Source: JAOPZW01 sp963807305 (GTDB lineage: Bacteria; Actinomycetota; Thermoleophilia; Solirubrobacterales; Solirubrobacteraceae). From it: a stretch of 64,000 nt of DNA. Below the pieces are notes generated by a model that saw only the letters and a list, made by a program, of their open reading frames with translations, was not told the origin of the DNA and ran no database searches. The translations under genes were made by a program, and so were the position numbers. The DNA lies in contig CAWEBN010000001.1 in the NCBI GenBank assembly GCA_963807305.1, positions 1-64,000 on the forward strand, in the 5' to 3' direction. Below are positions 14,275 through 23,905 of this stretch, piece after piece (the first letter of the stretch is position 1; every line of letters begins with the position of its first letter).

Positions 14275-15159
14275 ATGCGAGACGAAGCGACGTTCCGAGT
14301 CAAGGCCGGGCTGGCCGAGATGCTGAAGGGCGGCGTCATCATGGACGTCGTCGACGCCGAGCAGGCGAAGATCGCCGAGGACGCGGGCGCGTCCGCCGTG
14401 ATGGCGCTCGAGCGGGTCCCCGCCGACATCCGCCGTGACGGCGGGGTGGCGCGGATGAGCGATCCGGCCATGATCAAGGGCATCCAGGAGGCCGTGACCA
14501 TCCCCGTCATGGCCAAGGCGCGTATCGGCCACTTCGCCGAGGCGCAGGTGCTCGAGGCGCTCGAGGTCGACTACATCGACGAGTCCGAGGTGCTGACCCC
14601 GGCCGACGAGGCGCACCACATCGACAAGTGGGCCTTCCGCATCCCGTTCGTGTGCGGCGCGACCAACCTCGGCGAGGCGCTGCGGCGCATCGGCGAGGGC
14701 GCGGCCATGATCCGCTCCAAGGGCGAGGCCGGCACCGGCGACATCGTCGAGGCCGTCCGCCACCTGCGCTCGATCACGGGCGAGATCAAGCGCCTGGGCA
14801 CGCTGAGCGAGATGGAGCTCATGACGGCGGCCAAGGAGCACGGGGCGCCGTTCGACCTCGTCCGCGGCGTCGCCCGGGACGGCGCGTTGCCGGTTCCCTT
14901 GTTCTGCGCGGGCGGCATCGCGACGCCGGCCGACGCGTCGCTCGTGATGCAGCTCGGCGCCGAGGCCGTGTTCGTCGGCTCGGGCATCTTCAAGTCGTCG
15001 GACCCGGCGACGCGAGCCGCGGCGGTCGTCGAGGCCACCACGCACTTCAACGACCCCCTGCGCGTGGCGCAGGCGAGCGAGGGCCTCGGGCCTGCCATGC
15101 AGTCGCTCGAGGCGCGCAAGCTCGACGAGGGTCAGTTGCTCGCCGGCCGCGGCTGGTGA
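14275..15159 (+). CDS. pdxS: Pyridoxal 5'-phosphate synthase, synthase subunit PdxS
   Basis: 294 residues, full family length. PdxS condenses ribose-5-phosphate (or ribulose-5-phosphate), glyceraldehyde-3-phosphate and ammonia to PLP in a dodecameric ring that carries PdxT glutaminases. Catalytic Lys81 (PVMAKARIGH) and Lys149 (MIRSKGEAGTG) are both present. So are the phosphate-binding loops MALERVPADIR and FCAGGIATPADASL, and the C-terminal VGSGIFKSSDP. The stop codon overlaps the GTG of pdxT, so the two subunits are translationally coupled. Confidence 0.98.
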   Translation: MRDEATFRVKAGLAEMLKGGVIMDVVDAEQAKIAEDAGASAVMALERVPADIRRDGGVARMSDPAMIKGIQEAVTIPVMAKARIGHFAEAQVLEALEVDYIDESEVLTPADEAHHIDKWAFRIPFVCGATNLGEALRRIGEGAAMIRSKGEAGTGDIVEAVRHLRSITGEIKRLGTLSEMELMTAAKEHGAPFDLVRGVARDGALPVPLFCAGGIATPADASLVMQLGAEAVFVGSGIFKSSDPATRAAAVVEATTHFNDPLRVAQASEGLGPAMQSLEARKLDEGQLLAGRGW

Positions 15160-15721
15160 CACCGGCGCCGCTCGTCGGCGTCCTCGCCCTGCAGGGCGGC
15201 TTCGCGGCGCACGTCCGCGTCCTGCGCTCGCTGGGCGCCGAGGTCCGCGAGGTGCGGGTCCCGGCCGACCTCGATGGCCTCGACGGGCTCGTCATGCCCG
15301 GCGGTGAGTCGACCACGATGACGCTCGGCATCGAGCGCGAGGGCCTGGCCGAGCCGCTGCGCGCCTTCTCGAAGCCGATCTTCGGCACGTGCGCGGGGCT
15401 GATCATGCTCGACCGTGAGCACCTGGGACTCATGGACATCCTGGCCGAGCGCAACGCCTTCGGGCGCCAGCTGCACTCCTTCGAGGAGGACCTTCAGTTC
15501 CCCGGCATGGACGGCGGCCCGGTGCGCGCGGTCTTCATCCGCGCGCCGTGGATCGCCGAGCACGGTCCCGACGTCGAGGTGCTCGCGGCGGTCGACGGCC
15601 ACCCGGTGGCGGCCCGGCAGGGCGGCCTGCTCGTGATCTCGTTTCACCCCGAGCTCGGCGACGACGATCGCCTGCACCGCGCGTTCCTCGAGCAGGTGCG
15701 CGCGGCGCGCAACGGCGCCGG

Positions 15722-15725
<4 letters not shown>
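15156..15725 (+). CDS. pdxT: Pyridoxal 5'-phosphate synthase, glutaminase subunit PdxT
   Basis: 189 residues from GTG 15156, four-base overlap (GTGA) with pdxS. Class I glutamine amidotransferase supplying ammonia to PdxS. The triad is intact: Cys79 in FGTCAGL, His164 and Glu166 in SFHPEL. The oxyanion strand MPGGESTTM and the PdxT-specific NAFGRQ and FIRAPWI segments are present. The TAG stop shares the CTAG at 15722-15725 with the stop of the convergent pruA-like gene. Confidence 0.97.
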
Positions 15726-17283
<1,558 letters not shown>

Positions 17284-17287
<4 letters not shown>

Positions 17288-18615
17288 GGGGCGGCGAGCA
17301 GCTGGTCGAGCGAGCGGCCTGCCGCCTGCTCGTGCAGGAAGGACTCGTTGCTCGTGTTCTCCAGGAGCCTGCGGACCAGGTAGGCCATGCCGGCGACGAG
17401 GTCGCCGACCGGGCAGTACGTGCGCACCCGCAGGCCGCGCTTGGCCAGCGCCTCCTGGAGGTCGTCGCCCAGGCCCCTGAGGACCTGGATCTCGACGTCG
17501 CGGTCGTCGCCGCCCATGGCCCGGCTGGCGGCGAGGGCGTGGGCGATCGAGCGCAGGTTGTGGCTCGCGATGGCGACCCGGACCGCCGGCCGCGCCTCGA
17601 GCAGGCGCCGCGTGAGCGCCTCGAAGTTGCGATCGGAATCGGCCTTGACCTCGAAGACCGGCGACTCCCAGCCGTGCTGGCGCGCCTCGACGATCTCGTG
17701 GTCCCAGTAGGCGCCCTTGACCAGGCGGACGAGCAGGGGATAGCCGCGCGGGGTGCGCTGCGCCCAGTCGATCACGCGCTCGCACAGCTGCGGGCTGTCG
17801 CGCAGGTAGGCCTGGAGGACGAGGCCGGCGGAGGGGCCGTCCTTGAACTCGTCCTCGGAGAGCAGCTCGAGGACGAGGTCGGTGACCGCCTCGCGCGAGT
17901 CGAAGGACTCCATGTCGATGTGCAGGTGGGCGTCGAGCTCGCGCGCGCGGCGCAGGAGGTCGCGGAGGCGCACGGCCGCGTCGCGCTTGCCCAGCTCGGG
18001 TGCGTCGGGCCTGAGCAGCGGGGTGAGGGCGGAGACCTTGACCGACAGGTTCTCGCGCGGGATGCGCCCGGCGCTGTCGGCCTCGAGCGCGGGGCGGTCG
18101 GGGAGCTTGCGATAGACGTCGACGAGCCCGTCGAGCGCCTCGCGGCACCTGGCGGCGTAACGGTCCGCTTCGGCGCTCGTGATCGTCGCCTCGCCGAGGA
18201 GGTCGACGCTCGTGGCCACGCCGTGCTTCCACAGCTCCTCGAGGACGCCGGTGGCCTCGCGCGGGGTCTCGCCCACGATGAAGCGGTGCGCCATGTGCTT
18301 GACGCCGGCCGCGGCGGCCGCGCCGAGCGCCTGGCGCCCGGCCCTCGACTCCGACATTCGCATCGCGACCTGCAGCGACGGCGGCCGGTCGTCGACCTCG
18401 TCGAGGAAGCCGCTGAGATGGCGCGCGAGGTCGTCGAGCGACCGGCAGGCGGGGACGACGTCGACGAAGCGGAACAGGGCCGCGCGGAGGTCGGCGTCCT
18501 GCGAGGCGAGGTCCATCGCCTTGTCGTCGATCGCCTTGAGCGGGTTGCGGCTCGCCCCCGGCAGCGCCGCGGCGAGATCACGCCCGACCGCGACGATGTC
18601 GGCTTCCGAGGGCAC
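17284..18615 (-). CDS. Proline dehydrogenase
   Basis: 443 residues. FAD-dependent proline to P5C oxidation, feeding the coupled dehydrogenase downstream. The PRODH barrel is recognisable from MAHRFIVGET, GVATSVDLLGEATIT, ENLSVKVSALTPLL, HLHIDMESFDSREAV, VLQAYLRDSPQ, VRLVKGAYWDHEI, VRVAIASHNLRS, and EIQVLRGLGDD with TYCPVGDLVAGMAYLVRRLLENTSNESFL at the end. In the last segment the conserved Arg-Arg pair binds the substrate carboxylate. The N-terminal 110 residues are a helical extension like that of the DNA-non-binding part of PutA. No regulator is adjacent. Confidence 0.93.
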
Positions 18616-18782
18616 GCGGCCGACGATATCGCGTCGCTGCGGCGCCTCGTCCGCCGTCGCTTTGCGGCTATGCGCGGTCAGGGCACCGAGGGGTGAGCAG
18701 CTGCGGAGAGTTGTGGCGTTTGCGGTGTCCGCTGTGGCGGGTTGGCTGGCACTGTTGGGGGGTGGCCGGGATAAGCGAAGGA

Positions 18783-19686
18783 TGTCTTCGCCAAGATCGG
18801 GCCACCCCTCGATCGCGCGGTGGCGGAGCTGGCTGATCGGCGTGGGGAGTGGCGTCGCTGGCGCAGCTCCGGCGCTCGGGATGGGGCGCGGCGCGGTGGA
18901 TTACTGCGGGCGACCGCGGCCGGTTGCACCGGGTTCATCGCGGGGTCTACGCCGTGGGACACCGATGCTGCGGCCCGAAGGGCCATCGTTTGGCCGCCGT
19001 GCTGGCCTGCGGACCCGACGCGGTCCTGAGCCATCGCAGCGCGGCCGCGCACTGGGGGCTGCTGGCTCGACCGGACCAGGAGCGCATCGACGTGACCGCG
19101 CCCGCGGCCGCCACGGGTCCCGGGGATCCGCCTGCACCTGCGCCGTTCCCTCGATGCCCAGGACACCACCAGCCACCAAGGCATCGCGATCACGACCGTC
19201 CACCGCACCCTGCTCGACCTGGCGGCAACGGTGCGAGACGACCAGCTCGAACGCGCGCTGGGGCAGGCCATGTACCTCCAGCTCTACGACCAGCGCGCGA
19301 TCGATGACGTCATCGCCCGCTGCAACGGCCACCGCGGAACCCGCGTCCTGAAGGAGGCGACCAGACAGGAGCCGCAGATCACCAAGAGCGACTGGGAGAT
19401 CCGGATGCTCAGACTGGTGCGCAGCGCGAACCTCCCCGAGCCGGTCTGCAACAAGGCGCTGCACGCCCCCGACCACGGCCAATGCACGCCGGACTTCTAC
19501 TGGCCCGCGTACGGCGTGATCGTCGAGACCGACGGGTGGGAGGCCCACCGCACCCTGGCCGCCTTCCGCCGCGACCGCGCCAAGGACGCCGCGCTCACCG
19601 CCGCCGGCTACAAGGTCCTGCGCTTCACCTGGGACGTCGACGACGCCACCATCCTGCGCCGCCTGAAGTCGTTGCTTCAGAATTGA
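18783..19686 (+). pseudogene. DUF559 protein with AbiEi-like N-terminal domain, frameshifted
   Basis: Remnant of a common actinobacterial family with an N-terminal winged-helix/AbiEi-antitoxin-like region and a C-terminal DUF559 nuclease-fold domain. Coding similarity begins at FAKIGPPLDRAVAELADR (from 18790). It loses one base near 18841 and continues as WGVASLAQLRR, HRVHRGVYAVGH and DAVLSHRSAAAHWGLL. It gains one base near 19105, then runs as GIRLHLRRSLDAQDTT and TVHRTLLDLA to the DUF559 core TPDFYWPAYGVIVETDGWEAHRT, RDAA-like KDAALTAAGYKVLRFTW. The DUF559 half (19231-19686) is intact and could be made from an internal start. Confidence 0.75.
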
Positions 19687-19689
19687 CGC

Positions 19690-20127
19690 ATGCGCATCGC
19701 TGTCGCCGCCGACGAGCGGGTCGGGGTCGCCGACGCCGTCCTGGAGGAGCTCGCGCGGCGCGGGCACGACGTCGTCGCTCACGGCGCGCTCAACGACGCC
19801 GAGCGCGACGACTGGGCCTGGGCGTCCGAGGCCGCGGCGCGCGACGTCGCCGACGGTCGCGCCGAGCAGGCCGTCGTGTGCTGCTGGACCGGGACGGGCG
19901 CCTCGATCGCCGCCAACAAGGTCGAGGGGATCCGCGCCGCGCTGTGCGTCGACGCCCCCACCGCGGCCGGCGCCCGCAAGTGGAACGACGCGAACGTCCT
20001 GGCGCTCAGCCTGCGCACCACATCGGAGGCCGAGCTCGCGGAGATCCTCGACGCCTGGTTCGCGAGCGCGCCGAGCGACGAGCCCGACGACGTCGCCAAC
20101 GTCGAGCACCTGGCCGACATCCGGTGA
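19690..20127 (+). CDS. RpiB/LacA/LacB-family sugar-phosphate isomerase
   Basis: 145 residues. The nucleotide-like Rossmann start MRIAVAADERVGVADAVLEELARRGHDV and the family active-site stretch CCWTGTGASIAANKVEGIRAAL followed by ARKWNDANVLALS identify the RpiB fold. RpiB interconverts ribose-5-phosphate and ribulose-5-phosphate. The usual catalytic Cys position is occupied (VVCCWTGTG), but the N-terminal DHAG loop is replaced by DERVG, so a variant substrate is possible. The gene starts 3 bp after the DUF559 remnant. Its TGA stop is overlapped by a GTG that opens the first of five 53-bp mini-ORFs. Confidence 0.85.
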   Translation: MRIAVAADERVGVADAVLEELARRGHDVVAHGALNDAERDDWAWASEAAARDVADGRAEQAVVCCWTGTGASIAANKVEGIRAALCVDAPTAAGARKWNDANVLALSLRTTSEAELAEILDAWFASAPSDEPDDVANVEHLADIR

Positions 20128-20388
20128 TCGCGCTCGCCGCGCGGGCTGCCACCCGCGTGGAGCGGGGTGGGTGCGCGTGATCGCCCTCGTCGCGCGGGCT
20201 GCGATCCGCGTGGAGCGGGGTGGGTGCGCGTGATCGCGCTCGTCGCGCGGGCTGCGATCCGCGTGGAGCGGGGTGGGTGCGCGTGATCGCGCTCGTCGCG
20301 CGGGCTGCGATCCGCGTGGAGCGGGGTGGGTGCGTGTGATCGCGCTCGTCGCGCGGGCTGCGATCCGCGTGGAGCGGGGTGGGTGCGC
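20124..20388 (+). repeat. Five 53-bp tandem repeats forming a chain of overlapping 18-codon ORFs
   Basis: GTGATCG recurs at 20124, 20177, 20230, 20283 and 20336, and again at 20389 where the glycosyltransferase begins. Every unit is exactly 53 bp. Each reads GTG, 17 further codons (VIALVARAAIRVERGGCA with minor variants: unit 1 Ala/Thr changes, unit 4 ends in Val), then TGA. Since 18 codons plus stop is 57 bases, each stop overlaps the next start by four bases (GTGA). The first GTG overlaps the stop of the rpiB-like gene, and the last TGA overlaps the GTG of the glycosyltransferase. A G-rich stretch (GGGGTGGG) five bases before each GTG can act as a ribosome-binding site. The unit resembles the glycosyltransferase's own first codons (VIALNARAAVR). 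Confidence 0.95.
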
Positions 20389-21369
20389 GTGATCGCCCTC
20401 AACGCGCGGGCGGCCGTGCGGCCCGAGCTCGGCGGGGTGGAGCGCTGGGCGCGCGAGCTCGCGGCGCGGCTGCCCGCGCTGGGCGGCTACGAGGTCCTCC
20501 GGCCGCCCGCGACGATGTCGCATCGCGCCGGGCACGCGTGGGAGCAGGTCGTGCTGCCGGCGCGGGCACGGCGCGCCCGGCTGCTGCTCAACCCCGCCAA
20601 CCTCGCGCCGCTCGCCTTCCCGCGCAACGCCGTCGTCATCCATGACGCCGCCGCCCTGCGCCACCCGGGCTGGTACTCGCCCCTGTACGCCCGCTGGCAG
20701 CGCACGGTGCTGCCCGCCATAGCGACGCGGGCGCGCGTCGTCATCACCGTGAGCGACTTCTCCAGGCGGGAGCTGCGGGAACAGCTACGCGTCGACGCGC
20801 ACGTCGTCCCCGGCGGCGTCGACCCCCGCTTCAACCCGCTGGCCGACCCCGATCCCGCCAGAGCCGCGCTCGGCCTGACCCGCCCCTACGTCCTCACGGT
20901 GGCGAGCCGAACCGCCCGCAAGAACCTGGCTTCCCTCGATGCCACGGCCCGGCGCCTCGCCGACGACGGCATCGACCTCGTCGCCGCGGGAGGGGAGAGG
21001 CCGCAGTTCGCGGGCGAAGCGGCAAGCCCGGGGAGACCCCTCGGCCACGTCCCCGACGCCCACCTCCCGGGCCTGTACGCGGGAGCCAGCGCCTTCGTCC
21101 TGCCCTCCTGGCACGAGGGCTTCGGCCTGACCTGCCTGGAGGCCATGGCCTGCGGCGTGCCCGTCGTGGCGGCAAACGCCGGCGCCCTCCCCGAGACCTG
21201 CGGCGACGCCGCGCGCTATGCCGATCCCGCCGACCGGGACGAGATCGCTACTCAGGTCCTCGCCGCGATCGGCGACGACCGGCTGCGCGAAGCGGGACCG
21301 AAGCGGGCCGCCCTCTTCACCTGGGAGCGCACCACCGGGGAGCTCCACACGCTCCTGAGCCCCGCCTGA
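20389..21369 (+). CDS. GT4-family glycosyltransferase
   Basis: 326 residues from GTG 20389, chosen because it overlaps the last repeat stop as GTGA and because ribosome-binding G-runs precede it. GT-B fold retaining enzyme. The N-terminal acceptor domain has GGVERWARELAARL; the linker carries VVITVSDFSRRELRE, VPGGVDPRFNP and RPYVLTVASRTARKNLASL. The C-terminal donor domain has the GT4 E-x7-E motif, EGFGLTCLEAMACGVPVVAANAGALPE. Likely transfers mannose or another hexose from a nucleotide sugar to a glycan or lipid carrier; the substrate is not inferable. Its expression may depend on the upstream coupled mini-ORFs. Confidence 0.9.
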   Translation: MIALNARAAVRPELGGVERWARELAARLPALGGYEVLRPPATMSHRAGHAWEQVVLPARARRARLLLNPANLAPLAFPRNAVVIHDAAALRHPGWYSPLYARWQRTVLPAIATRARVVITVSDFSRRELREQLRVDAHVVPGGVDPRFNPLADPDPARAALGLTRPYVLTVASRTARKNLASLDATARRLADDGIDLVAAGGERPQFAGEAASPGRPLGHVPDAHLPGLYAGASAFVLPSWHEGFGLTCLEAMACGVPVVAANAGALPETCGDAARYADPADRDEIATQVLAAIGDDRLREAGPKRAALFTWERTTGELHTLLSPA

Positions 21370-21393
21370 CCCCGGCGTATCCTCGAGACAGAG

Positions 21394-22518
21394 ATGGAAC
21401 AGCAGAGCGCGACCCTGCGCGCGATGAACGACGCGCTGTTGGCGATCGCCGCCGAGGCGACGATCGAGCCGATGCTGCAGCGCCTCGCGCACGCCGCGCG
21501 CGGGCTCGTCGACGCCGAGTACGCCGCCATCGGCGTCCCCGACGGTGAGGGCGGCTTCGCCCAGTTCATCACCTCGGGGATGAGCGACGAGCTCATCGCG
21601 GCCATGGGGCCGCTGCCGCGCCAGCACGGGCTCCTCGGCGCGATGCTCACCTCCCCGGTGCCCTACCTCACGAGCGACGTGCGCCGCGACCCGCGCTTCC
21701 GCGGCTGGTGGCCCTCGGCGCACCCGCAGATGCGCTCCTTCCTCGGCGTCCCGATCGTCGCGGCCAGCGGGATCGTCGGCGCCATCTATCTGACCGACAA
21801 GGTCGGCGCCGAGGAGTTCGACGAGGCCGACCAGGAGCTCATCGAGATGCTCGCGGTCCACGCCGCGCTCGCCATCGAGAAGGCCAACCTCTACGAGCGC
21901 AGCCGCGAGCTGAGCATCGTCGAGGAGCGCAACCGCCTGGCGCGCGAGCTGCACGACTCCGTCACGCAGAAGCTCTTCGGCCTCACGCTGACGGCCGAGG
22001 CCGCGGCCACCGTCATCGACCGCGACACCGACGAGGCCAAGGCCCAGCTGCGGCGCCTGCAGCAGCTCACGCGCGAGGCGATGGAGGAGCTGCGCTCGCT
22101 GATCTTCGAGCTGCGCCCGCCGGAGGCCGAGAGCGAAGGGCTCGCCACCGCGCTGCGCAAGCACGTCGACGTCCTGCAGAGCGTCCACGGCGACGCCGTG
22201 GCGGTGAGCCTCGAGGGCGATGCCGAGCCGCGGGCCGGCGCGTCCGAGGTCCTGCGCATCGCCCAGGAGGCGCTGCAGAACGCCTTGCGCCACGCCGGCG
22301 CCACCCGCGTCGACGTCCGCCTCGACGCGATCGACGGCCACCTGCGCATCGCCGTGGCCGACGATGGCGTCGGCTTCGACCCCGACGAGCCCGGCCTGCG
22401 CTCGCGCCGGCTGGGCCTGACGTCGATGGAGGAGCGCGCCCGCGCACTGGGCGGCACGCTGAGCATCGAGTCGCGCCCCGGCGCAGGAACGACCGTCGTT
22501 CTCGAGGTGCCGCGGTGA
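21394..22518 (+). CDS. GAF-domain sensor histidine kinase, DevS/NarX class
   Basis: 374 residues, soluble. Residues 20-165 are a GAF domain with the DevS-like pattern LPRQHGLLGAML, PVPYLTSDVRRDPRFRGWWPSAHPQMRSFLGVPI and GAIYLTDKVGAEEF. In mycobacterial DevS/DosT the equivalent domain binds haem; whether this one does is unknown. HisKA_3 follows with the phospho-acceptor in ERNRLARELHDSVTQKLFG. HATPase_c follows with ALRHAGATRVDVRL, IAVADDGVGFD and LGLTSMEERA. The gene ends in TGA overlapping the GTG of a NarL-type regulator, a cognate pair. Confidence 0.93.
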   Translation: MEQQSATLRAMNDALLAIAAEATIEPMLQRLAHAARGLVDAEYAAIGVPDGEGGFAQFITSGMSDELIAAMGPLPRQHGLLGAMLTSPVPYLTSDVRRDPRFRGWWPSAHPQMRSFLGVPIVAASGIVGAIYLTDKVGAEEFDEADQELIEMLAVHAALAIEKANLYERSRELSIVEERNRLARELHDSVTQKLFGLTLTAEAAATVIDRDTDEAKAQLRRLQQLTREAMEELRSLIFELRPPEAESEGLATALRKHVDVLQSVHGDAVAVSLEGDAEPRAGASEVLRIAQEALQNALRHAGATRVDVRLDAIDGHLRIAVADDGVGFDPDEPGLRSRRLGLTSMEERARALGGTLSIESRPGAGTTVVLEVPR

Positions 22519-23159
22519 TCCGCGTCCTCATCGCCGACGACCACGCTGTCGTGCGGGAGGGCCTGCGCGCCTTCCTCGCCCTCCAGGAGGACGTCGAGGT
22601 CGTCGGGGAGGCCGCCGACGGCGAGGAGGCGGTCCAGGCCGTCGCGCGCCTGGGGCCCGACGTCGCCCTCGTGGACCTGGTCATGCCGCGCGTGGACGGC
22701 ATCGAGGCCATCGGGCGCATCCGGGCGGAGCGCCCGCAGACGCGCGTGATCGTCCTCACGAGCTTCGTCGACGAGGACAAGATGCTCCCGGCGGTACGCG
22801 CGGGCGCCGTCGGCTACCTGCTCAAGGACGTCGCGCCGCAGGAGCTCGTCAGCGCGATCCGCACCGTCCACGGCGGCGGCACCCTGCTGCACCCGACGGT
22901 CGTCGAGGAGCTCGTGCGCGAGGTCTCGCGCGAGGGCGCCGCCGGGACGGCGCCGAACCCGCTGACCGCCCGCGAGCGCGAGGTGCTGACCCTCATCGCC
23001 CGCGGCCGGGCCAACAAGGCGATCGCCTTCGAGCTGGGCGTGGCCGAGAAGACCGTCAAGACCCACGTCAGCAACATCCTCGGCAAGCTCGGGCTGACCG
23101 ACCGCACGCAGGCCGCGCTCTACGCGGTCCGCGAGGGCCTCGTCGACGCCCAGCCCTGA
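22515..23159 (+). CDS. NarL/DevR-type response regulator
   Basis: 214 residues from GTG 22515 (GTGA overlap with the kinase). Receiver domain residues 1-120: VLIADDHAVVREGL, phospho-Asp in ALVDLVMPRVDG, Thr in VIVLTSF, Lys in GYLLKDV. LuxR-type HTH about 145-210: LTAREREVLTLIARGRANKAIAFELGVAEKTVKTHVSNILGKL is the classic helix set for DNA binding by dimers. Partner of the GAF kinase. Targets are unknown, but a perfect 12-bp palindrome lies 4 bp after its stop, upstream of the SDR gene. Confidence 0.95.
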   Translation: MIRVLIADDHAVVREGLRAFLALQEDVEVVGEAADGEEAVQAVARLGPDVALVDLVMPRVDGIEAIGRIRAERPQTRVIVLTSFVDEDKMLPAVRAGAVGYLLKDVAPQELVSAIRTVHGGGTLLHPTVVEELVREVSREGAAGTAPNPLTAREREVLTLIARGRANKAIAFELGVAEKTVKTHVSNILGKLGLTDRTQAALYAVREGLVDAQP

Positions 23160-23162
23160 GCC

Positions 23163-23174
23163 GGTCCTAGGACC
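23163..23174. promoter_or_regulatory. 12-bp perfect palindrome GGTCCTAGGACC
   Basis: A GGTCC-TA-GGACC palindrome between the response regulator stop and the SDR start (23219). Its size and symmetry suit a dimeric NarL-type regulator or the edge of a small hairpin. It is not a match to the mycobacterial DevR box. Confidence 0.35.
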
Positions 23175-23218
23175 TATTCCCGATACCCCGCGGGCGCCGC
23201 CGAGCGTACCTTCGGGCC

Positions 23219-23905
23219 ATGGCATCCACAGCGATCATCACCGGCGCCTCGCGCGGCCTCGGCCTGGCGCTCGCCCGTGCCCTGGCCGCCCGCCGCTGGC
23301 GCCTGGTCATCGACGCCCGCGGCGCCGACGCGCTCCAGGCGGCCCGCCGCGAGCTGGCCGCGCACACCGACGTGACGGCGCTGGTCGGCGACGTCGCCGA
23401 CGAGCGCCACCGCCGCGCCCTGGTCACCGCCGCCGGCGACCGCATCGACGCGCTGGTCAACAACGCGAGCATCCTCGGCCCGAGCCCGCAGCCGGCGCTC
23501 GACGCGTATCCGCTGGACGTCCTCGAGGACGTGCTGAAGGTCAACACGCTCGCCCCGTTGCGCCTGATCCAGCTCGCGCTCCCGGCCATGCCCGACGGCG
23601 CGCGGATCGTCAACGTCACCTCCGACGCCGCGGTCGAGGCGTACGAGGGGTGGGGCGGCTACGGCGCTTCGAAGGCCGCGCTCGAGCAGCTCACCAACGT
23701 GCTCGGTGCCGAGCGCCCGAACCTCGCCGTCTACGCCTTCGACCCGGGCGACATGAACACCGCGATGCATCAGGCGGCGTTCCCCGGCGAGGACATCTCC
23801 GACCGCCCGCCGCCCGAGGAGAGCGTGCCCGCGCTCATCTCCCTGCTCACCGGCGACCTGCCCAGCGGGCGCTACGGCGACGCCGACCTGAAGGCCGCCA
23901 CTTGA
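23219..23905 (+). CDS. Short-chain dehydrogenase/reductase
   Basis: 228 residues, classical SDR. Cofactor loop TGASRGLGLALA at residues 8-19, GDVADE, the structural NNAS (ALVNNASIL), catalytic Ser in VNVTSDAAV and catalytic YGASKAAL. The sequence after the catalytic Lys (YAFDPGDMNTAMHQAAFPGEDI) is typical of oxidoreductases acting on small carbonyl compounds, but the substrate is not predictable. RLVIDAR after strand 2 suggests NADP preference by its basic residues; this is a weak inference. Its stop overlaps the TTG of queA. Confidence 0.9.
   Translation: MASTAIITGASRGLGLALARALAARRWRLVIDARGADALQAARRELAAHTDVTALVGDVADERHRRALVTAAGDRIDALVNNASILGPSPQPALDAYPLDVLEDVLKVNTLAPLRLIQLALPAMPDGARIVNVTSDAAVEAYEGWGGYGASKAALEQLTNVLGAERPNLAVYAFDPGDMNTAMHQAAFPGEDISDRPPPEESVPALISLLTGDLPSGRYGDADLKAAT

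Noticed and set aside
20124..20388. CRISPR array
   Set aside because: Units are contiguous 53-bp copies with no variable spacers and no cas genes nearby.
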